Shown here: in pieces, positions 44,496 to 57,881 of the stretch
How the letters are laid out: each line of letters begins with the position of its first letter
Numbering within the stretch: the first letter of the stretch is position 1
Source of the DNA: Theocolax elegans
Lineage: Eukaryota; Arthropoda; Insecta; Hymenoptera; Cerocephalidae
NCBI GenBank assembly: GCA_026168455.1
Contig: CM047426.1
Span: 80,937,986 to 81,001,985 of the forward strand
DNA: 64,000 nucleotides
Reading direction: 5' to 3'
Translations under genes and position numbers: made by a program
Notes under the pieces: generated by a model
Told to the model about the DNA's origin: nothing
The model's database searches: none
What the model saw: only the letters and a program-made list of their open reading frames with translations

Positions 44496-45562
44496 ACACC
44501 TGTGTACAAAGTACACCGTATAAAAAGGAAACGTCTTTTTAATTTGCACGTTTAATCCATTTTAACTATCGATAAATGTATATTCAATTTAATTATCAGT
44601 ATAAAAATTTTGCGTAAAAATATTTATAATTTACACAAAACATTTAACAAGAAAATGGTATTTTTTATTACGAACCTTTTCACTTGAATGATGAAAACTA
44701 TGTATAACTACATATTGTTCCATATGTATTTGTATAATGTCTGAAAGTATGACTTGTAATTAAAGTTTACGTAAAACATTTCACATATCAGTACGTGTTT
44801 AATTAAAAATATTCTTCAGCCTCGCTATTAATCCTGGCAGTTTGTTTTTATATATACATATACCTATATATCTTTTTTATATTTACCTGTGATTAGAATG
44901 TGTTGGAATTCTCTGAATATTTTTCAACTAGCAATTCGTTCAAATAGTGAGTCGCACAAAAAATAAAATTAATTCACGAGTATACTTTAAACGTAAAATA
45001 TTTTAACTTTCGTTTGCTGCACATCAATACGTTTAATCGAATATCTTTATTTATAATAATAATAGATGATGCGTATATATACCTTTGAATAAACCGAAAA
45101 TCATTAGGCCGATATTACACGCACTGCTGTAAATGATAGACTTACAAAATTACTCTTTTGCGTTTAAACGCTATATGTATACCTTTATTATCCTTACAAA
45201 CACCAATTAAAAGTAAATTCCCAGTAAAGGTCTTAATAAAAGTGATACTGTAACAAAGCTATTTATATTACGATGGTATATCGTTACATAATCTTTATTA
45301 ATCCAGTAATTATGAATAAACATTTTGGATAAACATGTGTATATGCACATACCTATATATATATATAAAGAATAAATTGTAAATCTCATAAACTTTTCAT
45401 TTTCATCACAAGCATGCATAATAATTATTGTAACATTTTTTTATTTATCAATAATTTGTATATAGCGATGATCATGTTACACGTGTCAAGAATAGTTTTT
45501 AAAATGCACATTTTATACTTTATTGTTACAAATGAATGATTGTATAAGTATTACATACTATT
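44496..45562 (+). repeat. 1.07-kb tandem duplication, unit 2
   Basis: Second head-to-tail copy, offset 1067 bp, ending at the TTACATACTATT segment shared with the end of unit 1. Confidence 0.95.
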
Positions 45563-45899
45563 TACACATATATTACAAATCAAATATTTTGTCAAATAAT
45601 AAAAAATTAATGAAGTATTTATAAAATACACATACATACATATATGTATAAACTTGATCAATTACTATAATGTTATTGTCAATTCATTATAGACAGTATG
45701 ATTTCAGTAAATTTGTATAATAGAATTTGTAAATGATTTACGTATAAAAAACAAAGTAAGAATAATTATTTTAAATCGAACGAAAGATTAAATAATCGTT
45801 ATTTAAAAAATATATGTAGCAGAGACGGAGGAGTAAGATGATAATATTAATATTCGCATAAAATGATTTACATTGCGATCTTAAGGAATCACACGGGGC
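45563..45899. other. AT-rich spacer before TATA candidate
   Basis: No feature recognised. Confidence 0.6.
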
Positions 45900-45984
45900 A
45901 TATATAAACAGTGCCGGCGCTTATCGCGATTCCCGAGGCGGTCCGCACGCCTCGACTTTATCTGCTAGCGCGCGAGAGACTGAC
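45900..45984 (+). promoter_or_regulatory. Candidate TATA promoter and short first exon
   Basis: TATATAAA near 45901 opens a GC-rich island (about 45895-46190). A start about 30 bp downstream would give a short transcript segment that meets the donor-like GACGTGAGT at 45985. No clear initiator is present. It could be an alternative promoter of the gene proposed to start at 37988. Confidence 0.3.
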
Positions 45985-48900
45985 GTGAGTCTGTCCTGTC
46001 CTATACGCCGCCGGGGAGATTTATTATAGTTTATTACGCCGCCGCGGAAACACAATGGGATAACTTGTGCTCTTGGGTTCTGTGCTCGAGTACAAGTATC
46101 TTTCCGCGTGTATACGTATATATACACATGAGCGCAAAGTTTTGCCGCTCTCTTAGCCACGCACGCTTCTTCTTGTTTTCCTGTTCCCTTTTTTTAATAT
46201 TCCCTCGTTAGTAGAACGGAAAAACAGCATTGCAATCGATGTATCTTGTTCACGTGGTGTAGATGTTAAATCTAACCGTGCGTGCAGTGGCTGGTAGTTG
46301 GTTTATTTTAACAAATTCATTTAACTTGAATTTTTAAATTACGTTTCACTATAGTCATTCTGAATTTTTTAAGGTTCGGTGTATTTCAACATTTTTAATA
46401 TAGAAATTGACTTACGTATTGTCTAATACAGGCTGTCAAAAGTAATGACTATTTTATTGGAATGAAATATTATAATAAACGTAAATGGAAATTACACGTA
46501 AATCTATCAGGAAGGTCAATTAATGATCCTTGAGATTGTGTAACAACATTAATGAACTAAATTGGTGTATGCGCCTCCAAATCCATGAGCGTAAATGTTT
46601 TGTTTGTTTTGCCTGTAATTAATTAATTTTATTATGATAGTTTCGCCGTTACCGTATGTACACGCGGTCTACTCTATCGCAACATCAATTATTAACGAAC
46701 CAAAATAATTAAAATAGCTTATACGTTTTGACTTCTAGCTTACTTTTTTTTCTTTTAATATTGGTATATATATATATATGTATGTGTACTATCGCAATTT
46801 ATACTAAGTCCATAAAATAATTATGAATGACAGGCGACTGTGAAAGAACTTAATAAATTTTATATATATTCGAATGGTCGCTAATTGAATGAAATTTTGC
46901 TTATTTATATTTCTCGAAAATAAGATGAGAAAACTGTAAAATGTCAATTTACTATTAATTGCAATATACATTCGGTATCTCTAATTAAATAAATGACAAA
47001 ATCAATCTAAGCGTACTCTAATTAAAGATATATATAACACCCGTTTGATTGCATCCAATTGTCTTTTTCGCTTCTTTTTTACCTAAACTTACTCGTTCGA
47101 TGCAATTGTCGTAACGAAAGTTTAGGAACCTGACAAACGGCATACCCGTATCTCACACCAAACCTCACCAGATCTAATTATCGGATTCTGTCATTTTCGC
47201 GTGAGTGCGCATTCTCTCTCAACCCTTGCGAATAATTCTGGAGCCTGTTTCCATGGGAGACACGAGCTTTCTTCACTTAATAAGGTATTTCATCTTTCTC
47301 TCTCACTCTTTCTCTTTATATATGTATATATATATATTCTCCTACCAGACTTTAATTTCGATGATTGATTTAGATTATAGATTTCGATGATACTTGTTGA
47401 TAAGAGGGAAGAAAAGGATAATCGTTTTGCACCTCTTTGACTTTATTAGATTCATCGAATCTATTGACTGGAAAGAGATATTTAAATTTTGTTTGTTTGA
47501 AATTCTAGATATTTTTAACATAAGAAGTATTATCATGTATTTTATGACTAATGTTTACTAAATAAATCTAAAAACTTTATTTTATCATTTCATTGCTTTA
47601 ACTCTAATTACATTGTTCTGTATACAGTGTATCTAACATTTATTTGGACTTTAGGTCGATCCAAAAGTTCGTTTAATCATTTAGTTTATATTATTTCAAG
47701 TACTATTATGAATTAAAGATTAATGTAATATAAACAAATAAATGTCACAATGAAATATTCAATACTCCTACTGTATCATATCAAATTTCAATAGAAAGTA
47801 AACGTATATATAGCAAAAGGAAAATATAAAAACATAATAGGAAAGAATATGCCCTTTCTTTTCTTTAGTAGTATTCATAAACTTTGAAGAGAATAAAAGC
47901 CGATTCGCAGTCTTTTTTTTTGCATTTTTTTTAAAATAAGAACTACATTTACGAAGTTACAATCTGTCAAAGTTACCTTGCCCCGTTAAGCTGCTATTGT
48001 TTCTTTGACGATGTCATAATATTAAGATATTTTCAACTTTTTTATACTTTATAAGATGAGTATTGCTCGAAAAATGTATTATTTTACTACTAATAGTATT
48101 GTTAAATTTTTACTATCTAACTGAAACTTTGAACATCAACTATAGATTAAAAATTTTAAGTCGCGAAATTTCAATGAGAAAAAAGGCAAATCAATTTGTC
48201 ACGTTTACAAGCAAGTTTTTTCAGTAGCCGCGAGACCTACGATAAATGCATTGCGTGCACACGCAAGAAAACCAAAGAGAAGTAAGGAAAAAAATGGCAA
48301 ATAAAAGCTTGATTTCCAGTGCGGCTTTAACGTTTTAACTTCCGACAAGACTTATTATGCAAATTATGGTATTCGCAGACGTTCGCGCAACCTGCGCTTA
48401 GACCATCAATTTCAATGGTGGTGAACGCTTGTACTTGTATAATCATTTTTCTCCTTCTATCCAAGTGTGTTAACGAAATTACCGATACTCTTTTTTTCTT
48501 ATTTTTTTTCACTTTTGTTCTTTCCACAAGAAATTGATAGAGATTTGCGGTTAATCGTCAATAATCGTGCTGTTATTGAGTTATTTTTTGTAAATTATTG
48601 AATACATTACCTTTTCTTATTAGTTTAAGAAGTTTGAAGCGCATATACTTTATGAAAAAAAATTTTGTTAAAATAATTATGGGTTTATATTTGAAGTAAT
48701 TAAAACTACTGCAACTAACATTTTAAACGTATGTTTTGCATGTTTCTCCGTAACTTACCTTCAAAAATATTAATAACACGTATCAAACATATTTATTTTT
48801 ATCCCTGAGAACCTGAGAAAAAATATAATTTTCCCTTGAACTACTAAATAAATTTAAATCACCCCTACGTACAATATACAAGACAGTGCGTTATATTTTC

Positions 48901-50470
48901 GTCTTGAAATAAGCTACGTGTACATCCACGACAGACAATTGAGTATATCGCGTGCTTTCATCACTTTTTTCCTCAACTCTCGTTCCACATATTTTTTTTT
49001 CACTCTATAAGGTTGGATTTCCTCACCCTTGGCAGAGAGGGTGAAAAGGCATTTCTCTTGGTGCTACGGCATCGCACGCGATAACATCGCAAACTGACCC
49101 ATATACCGTTTCCTAATGAAAACATTAAAATTAGAAAATGCTGGGTGTTCCAGGTTTTCATCAGCTTTCCGCCACTTTCTCTTATTTTTCTGAACGTATT
49201 ACTCTCGCATCTTCACCCTTATTTCATTGCCCTCATTTAGTAGGTTCAAAATCGATGAATTCTTTTCGTTTGGTACGAACTTTTTTCAATTTTTTTTATT
49301 CCATTTAACCGTAGTTTTCTGTTGATCTAAGATCGCGAAATCTATTTATTCTCCTTCTTTTATCAAATTGAATTAATTATTATAGGTGTAGATTAGCGAG
49401 TCTAAATCATCATTTATTAATTAATCGACCAATTAATTAGCCATAATTTTCCAAATGCATATATCATATACATTTAAAATTCTATAAAAAAAAAGTTTGA
49501 CAAACGTTTCTTCAAACGACGTCTATAAAGTATTCAAGGTAAAAGATGCTACAAAAATTTGTTGCAGTTTTACCTAAGTTTAATATGTATTTAATAATGT
49601 GTTTTTTTTATGTCAAATAAATTATTACTATCGCTCAGTTATTATTCTTGAGGAATAAGCTTTAAGAAATGTTGAAAAGCTTAGTTCATTTGTATCGTGA
49701 CTTTGCTGTTTACGTCCTCTACAGTTGGGAAAAAGTATCGTAGTTTCTATTTTTTAAAAACTTAAGACACTTTTAGGTCAACGAAGTGGCATCACAAGAT
49801 TTATGGAAATGTATTGTCAGATTATTCTTTACTCACTGAGCTAAGTGCAATAAAGTAGTTGCCTTATTACGATACATCAATTTATGTGTTGCAGTGTCGT
49901 TGACAAATATTTCGATTATGCACACATTTGCAGATTAGAATGCAATTTTTTTATACAAAACATTTGTAGATACACATTGTGTAATATTACTCAACGTATG
50001 TAGGTTAAAGCTTTCAAGTTAATATTTGCAATTGTGGTAACAGCGTTTTTTTAAGTAGCTTTAATGTTTTAACTTAATTATGTAGTATTAACGTTCTTTA
50101 ATATTTGCAAGTAAATTATTAGTAAAGTAGACCAATAATCTCTCAAAAACACGAAAAAAGGATTAAGAAAAAAAATGTTAAAGTACATCCGTAACAAGGA
50201 AAGCTTAACGAGCATATATTTACAAATATGCAAACGACAACACTGGATAATTATAAAATTTAAATAACTTCGTTTTCGTAACAAGCGCCATTTGTTTTTC
50301 TCCATTCTCTTTCTCTATTAACTAAGATAACAATATAATACTGAACACAGTATATTTCCTTCAGGGCTTTTTGCCCTACAGTTGTATAATGAGAAAACTG
50401 AGCTCGTGCATTTCTCGTATTGAAAAACTTTAGTAATTCATCTCTCGCGCGTGGACTTTAGTTTTCACAC
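45985..50470. other. Gene-free region
   Basis: The GC island ends near 46200; the rest is AT-rich. Small open frames (47205-47390, 48327-48527 (-), 50078-50305 (-)) are unsupported. No repeat family noticed. Confidence 0.55.
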
Positions 50471-50503
50471 TATAAAAGACGCGTCGTGAAAACCGGAACA
50501 TCA
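50471..50503 (+). promoter_or_regulatory. Candidate TATA promoter
   Basis: TATAAAAG at 50471-50478, with ATCATC and an initiator-like A at 50503, 32 bp downstream of the first T. The flanks are GC-richer (CGCGTCGTG). The downstream sequence is C/T-rich with no clear exon, so function is uncertain. Confidence 0.3.
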
Positions 50504-53500
50504 TCTACAGTCGTCGTGTTTTCCTTTCCACTTTTCCGTCCCGTCTTTTATTCGTTTGTTTCACCCCTATCTCCTCACCCCCCCCCCTACCCACCAGCTC
50601 CCACCATCCTTCTCTCTTTACTTGGTAATTTACGTCCCTTCTCTTTCGACATTTTTATCCGCGTTATTTAGCAATTTATTACGGGTCTTTATATGGATTA
50701 ATGCCGTTTACAAACAACGTGAGGCATCCTCTCTTACTAAGTTTTAAGTATCGTTAAGTTTGTACTCTTGCTATTCTGTATTTCATTATATTACGTGTAG
50801 AGAAAATTACAATTGAATAAATGTAGTGTAGGTAGATAAACTGTGTGGTGTTTAATTACTCACTCTTTAATCGAATTGTAACTAACATATTGTATCGCAT
50901 AAAACGCGCACCAACTACGCAATTATATCAATGCTTGAGCATATACATTATTGTACAATTATTCGACAGCGTAGAATTAAATGATATTTTATAAAGCACA
51001 ATTGGTAAATACAACTGCTTTGTCAAAAATAAATTTAAAAATTCTATATAATGACGAATATAATATAAAAAAATGGATATTTTTCGCCAATTGCAATGTA
51101 ACTAATTTATAAAAATCGTAAAACAGTAAAATTTTATGGGCGATTACATTAACGTGTACGTAGTTATAACAAAGAAAAGTACGATATTTAATCACGTATT
51201 ACACATTTAAAGATAAATTAAAATTTAATACGGGCATAAATTTAAAAAAATGAAACGTTCGAGTGTGTATCAAAGATAAACGAGAAATAAATTGCATTTA
51301 TTTTGAACGCATGGAAAAAAAAGGAATTTATAAAATAAAGATATGTTCACCTCAGAATTACGTATACGTATTGCAAATAAAAAATAATTTATTCGTCAAC
51401 AGAAATATTATTCGCAATCTCGTTCCCGTAAACTTGAAAAAATCAACAGCACCTCCTTTCAAATTTACCGCAAACATAAAAGTCACCATTTCGATTATAC
51501 AACGAAATGCAAAACAAATATATACACATATATATATATATACCTCTTAGCTCGAAAAAGTCATTAAAATCCATTTGCTTATACACGAAAGCTCGTGTGT
51601 ATATTTAAAAAAAACGTCGAAGAGGGAAACCGGATTACAAAGTTAATGAATTTCGTAAAAAAAGAGAGAAGCTCGAGTTGATTCGAGTTCGCGGTGAAAA
51701 TACGTGGCGCCAGTCATATGTATGTATGTATATATATAGGCGATTTAATAACGCGACAATCGAATTAACCAAGCGAAAGACATAGACACATACCGGCAGT
51801 TTATCGCAGTTCGTATCAACACGTTGCGAGAATTAATGAATCGTCCTGTTGATTTCGTAATGGCACCCTTGCGTATTTACGTTGTCGAGATTGATTTTCT
51901 GTAGTTTTCAAATGGTTTACGGATTTTTTTTCTTATGGATCGAGTATTTTATATACGTATATTCGTTGTGTTTTTATAATAATTCAATTTACAGACTTTT
52001 TAAATTGCGAGATAGAATTTTATTGTAAATATGAACGACCAATTTAAATTAAGAGGATTTGAGAGTCGAACAAACAGTCCTAACTGTATTTAGTTTGTAA
52101 AGTTTAGAAATAGGTTTTTTATGAAAAAAAGCAATTTATACATTAACATTATTGTAGTTTAAAATTCTCATTCGAGAGTATCAATACATTAGTTTATCTA
52201 AATTTTCAGTAGGAACTATCAAAGATATGTTGAAAAATGCTGGTGCATTACGTTCAACGTGTATATCTATAATCATACTTAAATTTTTCTTTTAACCATT
52301 TGATTCGCTTTATTATATAGAATAGAATTTATTATCTTTCCAGTATATGGAAGACATCGTTCTGTCTTTTCTTGATCTCATAAATGTAAAATATGTAAGG
52401 GATATACTTTTTTCCGATTTGTGACAAAACGAAATAATGAAAAATCTTGGAGCATTGAACTCGTGGATGTACATACACTAGGAAATACGTTTTATTTCGC
52501 ATAATTCCTGAGTATTATAGTGGATAGCGGATTCGATGTTAATTTGCAAATGTAAACCGAAAGATAAGTAATAAGTAAATGTTTATTATTAGGATGAGAT
52601 GTGTATTATATAATCTTTTATTAAACCTTAAAAATTATTAATACATTAATTTATTTGCAAAGTGTAAAATTCCTTCGTATGTTTAATAAATTATTAACGA
52701 TTTAACCATTCACAAGAAATATGTTCTATCGTGATTAATTTAATTAAGCTACAATAATTTTCAATGTTTAATAGTTTTATCATGTAAATAAAGAATGTCC
52801 TTGTATGGTTCAATTTCAATTAAATCTTCAAAATGGAACGAATTTCGGTTAACATGTGCAAATTTTTTTCGTACTGTAAGTCGCATATAAAACTATAACC
52901 CAGGGATCGATTGCACATGCAAAAAACCTGAGGGAATCTGATTTGCGAATTAATATAATTCCCAGGGGCATTTGAATCTGTTGAGAAGTAATTAAATTTT
53001 AAAGTTATCACTCGGACGCATAATTGAAACGACCAAAAATTCAATTTTTTTTCTCGTATGATAAAAGTAAATTGCGTGATTGGCAACGGAGAAACATTTC
53101 ATTTCGATTGAAACAATAAAATTTGACTATACTTTACACTAAAAGTCGTAGGAATTAATAATAAATTACAAGAAACAAAAAAATTTACATTTATATTCTT
53201 ATATCCAGAAATTCAGAATTTTCCTTTTAAAAAAGTTATTTCGTTTGAAAGTTTTTTCTTTGAAGAGCTTCACTCGTATTCAAGTTTATGTAGAAAGAGA
53301 GAAAGAAAGAGAAATTGTATAAAAAAAAATTAAGTTTTACAAAGAAAGCGATAGAGATAGATAGCGAGGAAGGGAAAGAGAGGAGCAATAAATCACAGTT
53401 TACATTAAAGAGTTTCTAATAAAGTAAACTAAAAAGATTAAGAAGATAATTTTTTTTATATCAATGTATTAAAATACAGTTAGGTGAAATCTAGGACCTT

Positions 53501-54485
53501 TGCAGAAACAACTTTTTTCTTTTAAAGTGTCAAGGTATTTATTTGTATGCGCGCAATAAACAAATTTGATTGCAGATATTCTGTATTCCTTTCCTAGAAA
53601 ATGGTGACAAACAATTAATTTATATTTATATTATTCTTGTGCGGTCTTAGGGAAAAAATGGATAAATTCTTCATTTTTCTTTTATTAAGTAGCATTTACA
53701 TATAATAGTAAAGGGAAATTGGTCTAATTAAATGTTATAAAAACAGTTATAAAATATGAGGACGTTTTTACGAGTCTTCTAGCACGTAATAAGAAAATGT
53801 TTACAGCCTGGTAGCTGCAATTGAATTAAATCCTTTCAAGAAAACTATAAACTGTTTTATAGCTTTATCAAATGTAAGATACAATGTAGAGAACCCTTTA
53901 CCAAATTGCGTTTATATTTAATTTGAAATTTTCATCTTTATTACACGTTTTAATTACCAAAGTTACTTAATAAAATTAAATAGACGTTAATTTAGTTTCA
54001 ATTATGTTAGTTTATTACTTTCGAAATTTACATCGTAGAGTTTTGATATAGCTATATATCAAGAGTATTTGATTATTTTGATTTCCTATTACTAAACTGT
54101 TATTGTTATATGCAATTAAAGATGCAATTATTTAAAGTAGAATTAAGCACTGATATTAAAAAATGAAATTATATCAAAGAGGGCAAGTTTTAGTTAAAAC
54201 TCAAACAACTCAACATACACCATTAAATCTAGTATTAATAAATTCTAGCTGTGAGCCAATGGCAATCACCTCGGTCTGAGTTTCTTATCATTTTCATACT
54301 ACTAAAATAGTTACAAATGTTTTAAAACAATATTTGTTGAACCACACAGTTATCGTACACTTGTTTTATATTCACAAGTTTCGACAGGTTACTTTTATAT
54401 GATGGCGTCGCCTCGAGTAAGCTAGTAAGCGTGAAAATCTATCAGTTCGTATATAAATTCGGCTTTTTACATTTTTAAGTACGAA
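50504..54485. other. Gene-free region
   Basis: A pyrimidine-rich stretch with a C run at about 50550-50640, then AT-rich DNA. A block at 51600-51800 has more balanced composition. No coding exon, RNA gene or repeat recognised. Confidence 0.55.
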
Positions 54486-54856
54486 TTAACTCATTAACGA
54501 CTATGCGGACATTTTACACTGGATTGATTTTTTATCTGTAAAAGATATAAAACCAAGTAAATATTATCAAAAGAAAACATATTCTTAAGTAAAAAAATTT
54601 GCTTCTTCCAAATTTGAGGTCAGATTTAACAAATTTTCACCAAAAATTAAATATGGTTGCCTGAACATGTCTAAAATTCGAGCATTAGCTGTACAATCTT
54701 CAGTCACTAAGTATTAATTTATTCTTCAAGGAAAGAACGGATCTATATACTTCTAAAGAATGTTTCATCTTTTTATAATAATCAATTGATTCTACGCATT
54801 TTACAGATGAAAAATCAATCGGCTGTGAAATGTCCGGTTGGCTGTTAATAGGTTAA
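54486..54856. mobile_element. TTAA-flanked MITE
   Basis: TTAA at 54486-54489 and 54853-54856. Left arm TTAACTCATTAACGACTATG then CGGACATTTTACA; right arm on the complement TTAACCTATTAACAGCCAAC then CGGACATTTCACA. Both continue into GATTGATTTTT-ATCTGTAAAA. Non-coding, 371 bp. Its right 97 bp recur at 57882-57978 because the tandem duplication starts inside it. Confidence 0.75.
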
Positions 54857-57800
54857 GAGAAAAATTCGATAAAACAAGTGTGATGGTTTTCATATAAGCT
54901 ATCAACTTGATAATTCCTTTAAAAAGAACGTTGTAAAAAAACTGCTATATGAAACAGACAAATTTGTATAAAGCGTGAATTTATAATGTTACAATTGAAA
55001 TTCTATAATTATTTACTATAAATCAAATAATCCCTGATTTATTATAAAATATAGTAATATAGCCCAAAATATTTAAAAATTTTACTCCAAATCTTTCTCC
55101 GTATGGTTTTTAAAAAATTTTCAAAATATTTAGATTTGTTTAAAAAATTTAAAAATCATTTAAGTATGTATAAGAAGTATCAGAAATTAAATAATTTGCA
55201 CTTATTTTTCTAGATTCCTGTTTAAAACTTGAAGTTAAATAATATGTGTGGAAATTATAAAGCGGTGATCAATAGAAGCTTATTTGATAACTAAAATGTA
55301 TAGTAAAAATGATACTAAAATAGTTTCAAATATTTAAATATATAGTTCTTTGCCAACTCTTTTAAAACATATTTTCGAAAAATTTTAAATCAATAAATTT
55401 AAATATACACAGGATATATCATTTGTAAGGTAAATAATTGATATACAAATAGTGTATATTATAAAGTTACTAGTATATAGTTAAATAACACAACGTTATT
55501 GTAACAGTGTAAATTCTATAAATGTTATTCGACTACAAACAAAAAAGCGACTGATATAATTAAAAACAAGATCTTACTATGTAATTCCTTACCTAACCAA
55601 TTTAGATTGTATCTTTAAACTCTTCTCGCACGCACCATGATATATGTCAAGATACTTGATAATGTTTACGATGAAAAATAAAATTTTAATTTCAGTTCAA
55701 GCAACATGGGTTTTTTTTTTATTTTTCGCGCTTTAAATTAAAAAAAATGTGTCTAAAAGCTTGTATTTAAAAAGTATGTATATTTACTTAACTATATCGT
55801 TAATTTGATAACATGTTAATCATATCACCTCTTTCCATCATTTAACATTGATTCAGATGTCTTGATAATATAATTTTAAAAGGTAAGATCTTCGACTTGA
55901 AAGTGTTCCATCCTTTTCTCAGCTTGTAAAGTGAAGTTACGCGCAGCTGCAACCCGACTAGAAATTTGTCAAGAGAGACACGGATATGAGACACAGACGA
56001 AGATCCCTAGGTCGAACGAGAGTTTAACGAAGGCGCGAGCGTCGAGTAATTAAATCTCGCTTTGTTACCGGTACGACAGTGAAACCAAGGAGTTTTCTCG
56101 TCGCGTCTGCGGTTTTCCTAGGCGTTGTACCGTTTCGAACACATACATACACACACACATACGTACACCCTCTAGATCGATAACGCGAGAGAGAGAGAAC
56201 GCGTCACCACGAAAATTGATCGGTAATCGTCTCAAGATGAAGCTACCGTCTATAGCTCCGTTGATTATAAGGGATGTTGCAACGTTTAATAATTGGGAAC
56301 CTGTGGCTGGAAATCCAATTTCAACCGAGTAAGAAACTTGAAAACCATATACGGCCATTATATAACCTTTTTCATATTTATCATAATATTTATATCGAAG
56401 AAAAAGTAAAATATATTTGGTCAATATATTAAACGAAAAATGTAAATGTAAATGAAAAGAATCTTACTTCCGAAATTGTCGTTTTCATTCAATTTCATAA
56501 AGATAACTATTATATACACGATTTTTAGTATAATCACAAAATAACAATCCAGGACTTTTTAACTACGTTTTACCTGATTTTTACCAATTCCAATAATTTT
56601 TAACCATTTCGAATTATTTTTTAACACCTTATCATGCTGGCTTAAGTCTTTAACTAGTTTAACATATTGTTGTTTTGCAGATTTAACCCCTTGACAACAC
56701 TTGAAACATGATAAATCGATAGAAAAAGAAAAAAAATTGAAATTTCAAGTGTATTTTTAGTTGTTATGATAAATTAGATCGTAATGTAAGTAATTACTAT
56801 TTCACATAATATTAGTAACCCCTAATCACAATTTAATAATCCAATAACTCTTAATATACGCCAGTTAATTACTTATTAATACTTAATAAAAAATATTAAA
56901 CTGAGGTACACTAACGATTATTGGGTTATTAAAGTTCAAAGTTTTTGTCCATCTTCTTACAATAAATATAAACTTACCCAATAAATGTAAAAAAATTGAA
57001 AGAGAACAACATTTTATACATGGACACATACATTTTACACATGTGTATTTTTGTACTAATTCGATTTAACAGAGAAGCTAAAACAACTTTTTTCACTAAA
57101 AAATTAACATTTATCTCTCTTTTATTACTTTCATTTTTATATACTTTAAATAATATATTATTATGTATAAATGAAAGTATACTTATTTGAAATTGTACAG
57201 TCGATAATGTATATTATGCGGTATATAATCGATTAAATGTAATTAAAATGAATTAGATTCCTACACAAAATTTATACTTGCAGAAGAAAGACATAAGTTA
57301 GATTGATGTCTGTAATTATTTTTCAAAGGCTTATGGGCTTTTAAAACTATTACTTTGGACTGTCAAGGACGGTAGAAGGCGAATTACAACAGTATATATA
57401 CATATATAAATATATATACTTAAGTATATGTATATAAACTAAAGAATTAAAATATTGACCGTAGTTATTTTTAGAATAATAATACAAAAAGAATTTCCAT
57501 GAGAAAGATGTATTTGAAACAACATAAAGAACAATTAGCTCCCGATTTGCAGTTGTTAATAAAATTAAAGGACTGTTAGGCAATGCGAAGCTGCTAAGAA
57601 AAATAATGCAATTCAAGAGGGCGAGAAAGAGAGTTAAAAGTGTTAAGAGAGTGAGAAGGAAAAAATGTTGGGAGTAAAGGAAAGATTGAGATTGAGCCGG
57701 GAGGGTGTGCACATTTGCTCGAGTTGTTGAGCTTTAATCTTCATTTTTTTTTCCTTCCTCTTGCTTGATTTTTTAGTGTCTGACACGAGCAGACTTGTTT

Positions 57801-57881
57801 TAATGGATAGGTTTTCCTTACTCAAAGTATTCGTGTTAATTTAGTCTATTAAGTCTACGTATAACAAAAGAAGAAATCACA
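54760..57881 (+). repeat. 3.1-kb tandem duplication, unit 1
   Basis: Starts at TGTTTCATCTTTTTATAATA within the MITE above and is followed head to tail by unit 2. It includes a GC-richer block (55920-56330) with CG-rich words and a CA repeat. No gene recognised: the 119-codon minus frame at 56065-56424 is broken into a different frame in unit 2. Confidence 0.95.

Noticed and set aside
56065..56424. Minus-strand 119-codon frame
   Set aside because: In the near-identical second unit (around 59144-59329) small indels change the frame and length, so the protein is not preserved.
57350..57712. Frame starting MHTLPAQSQSFL, present three times
   Set aside because: Three copies come from tandem duplication; the C-termini differ and the Leu-Thr repeats reflect a GAGAGT-type low-complexity run on the other strand.
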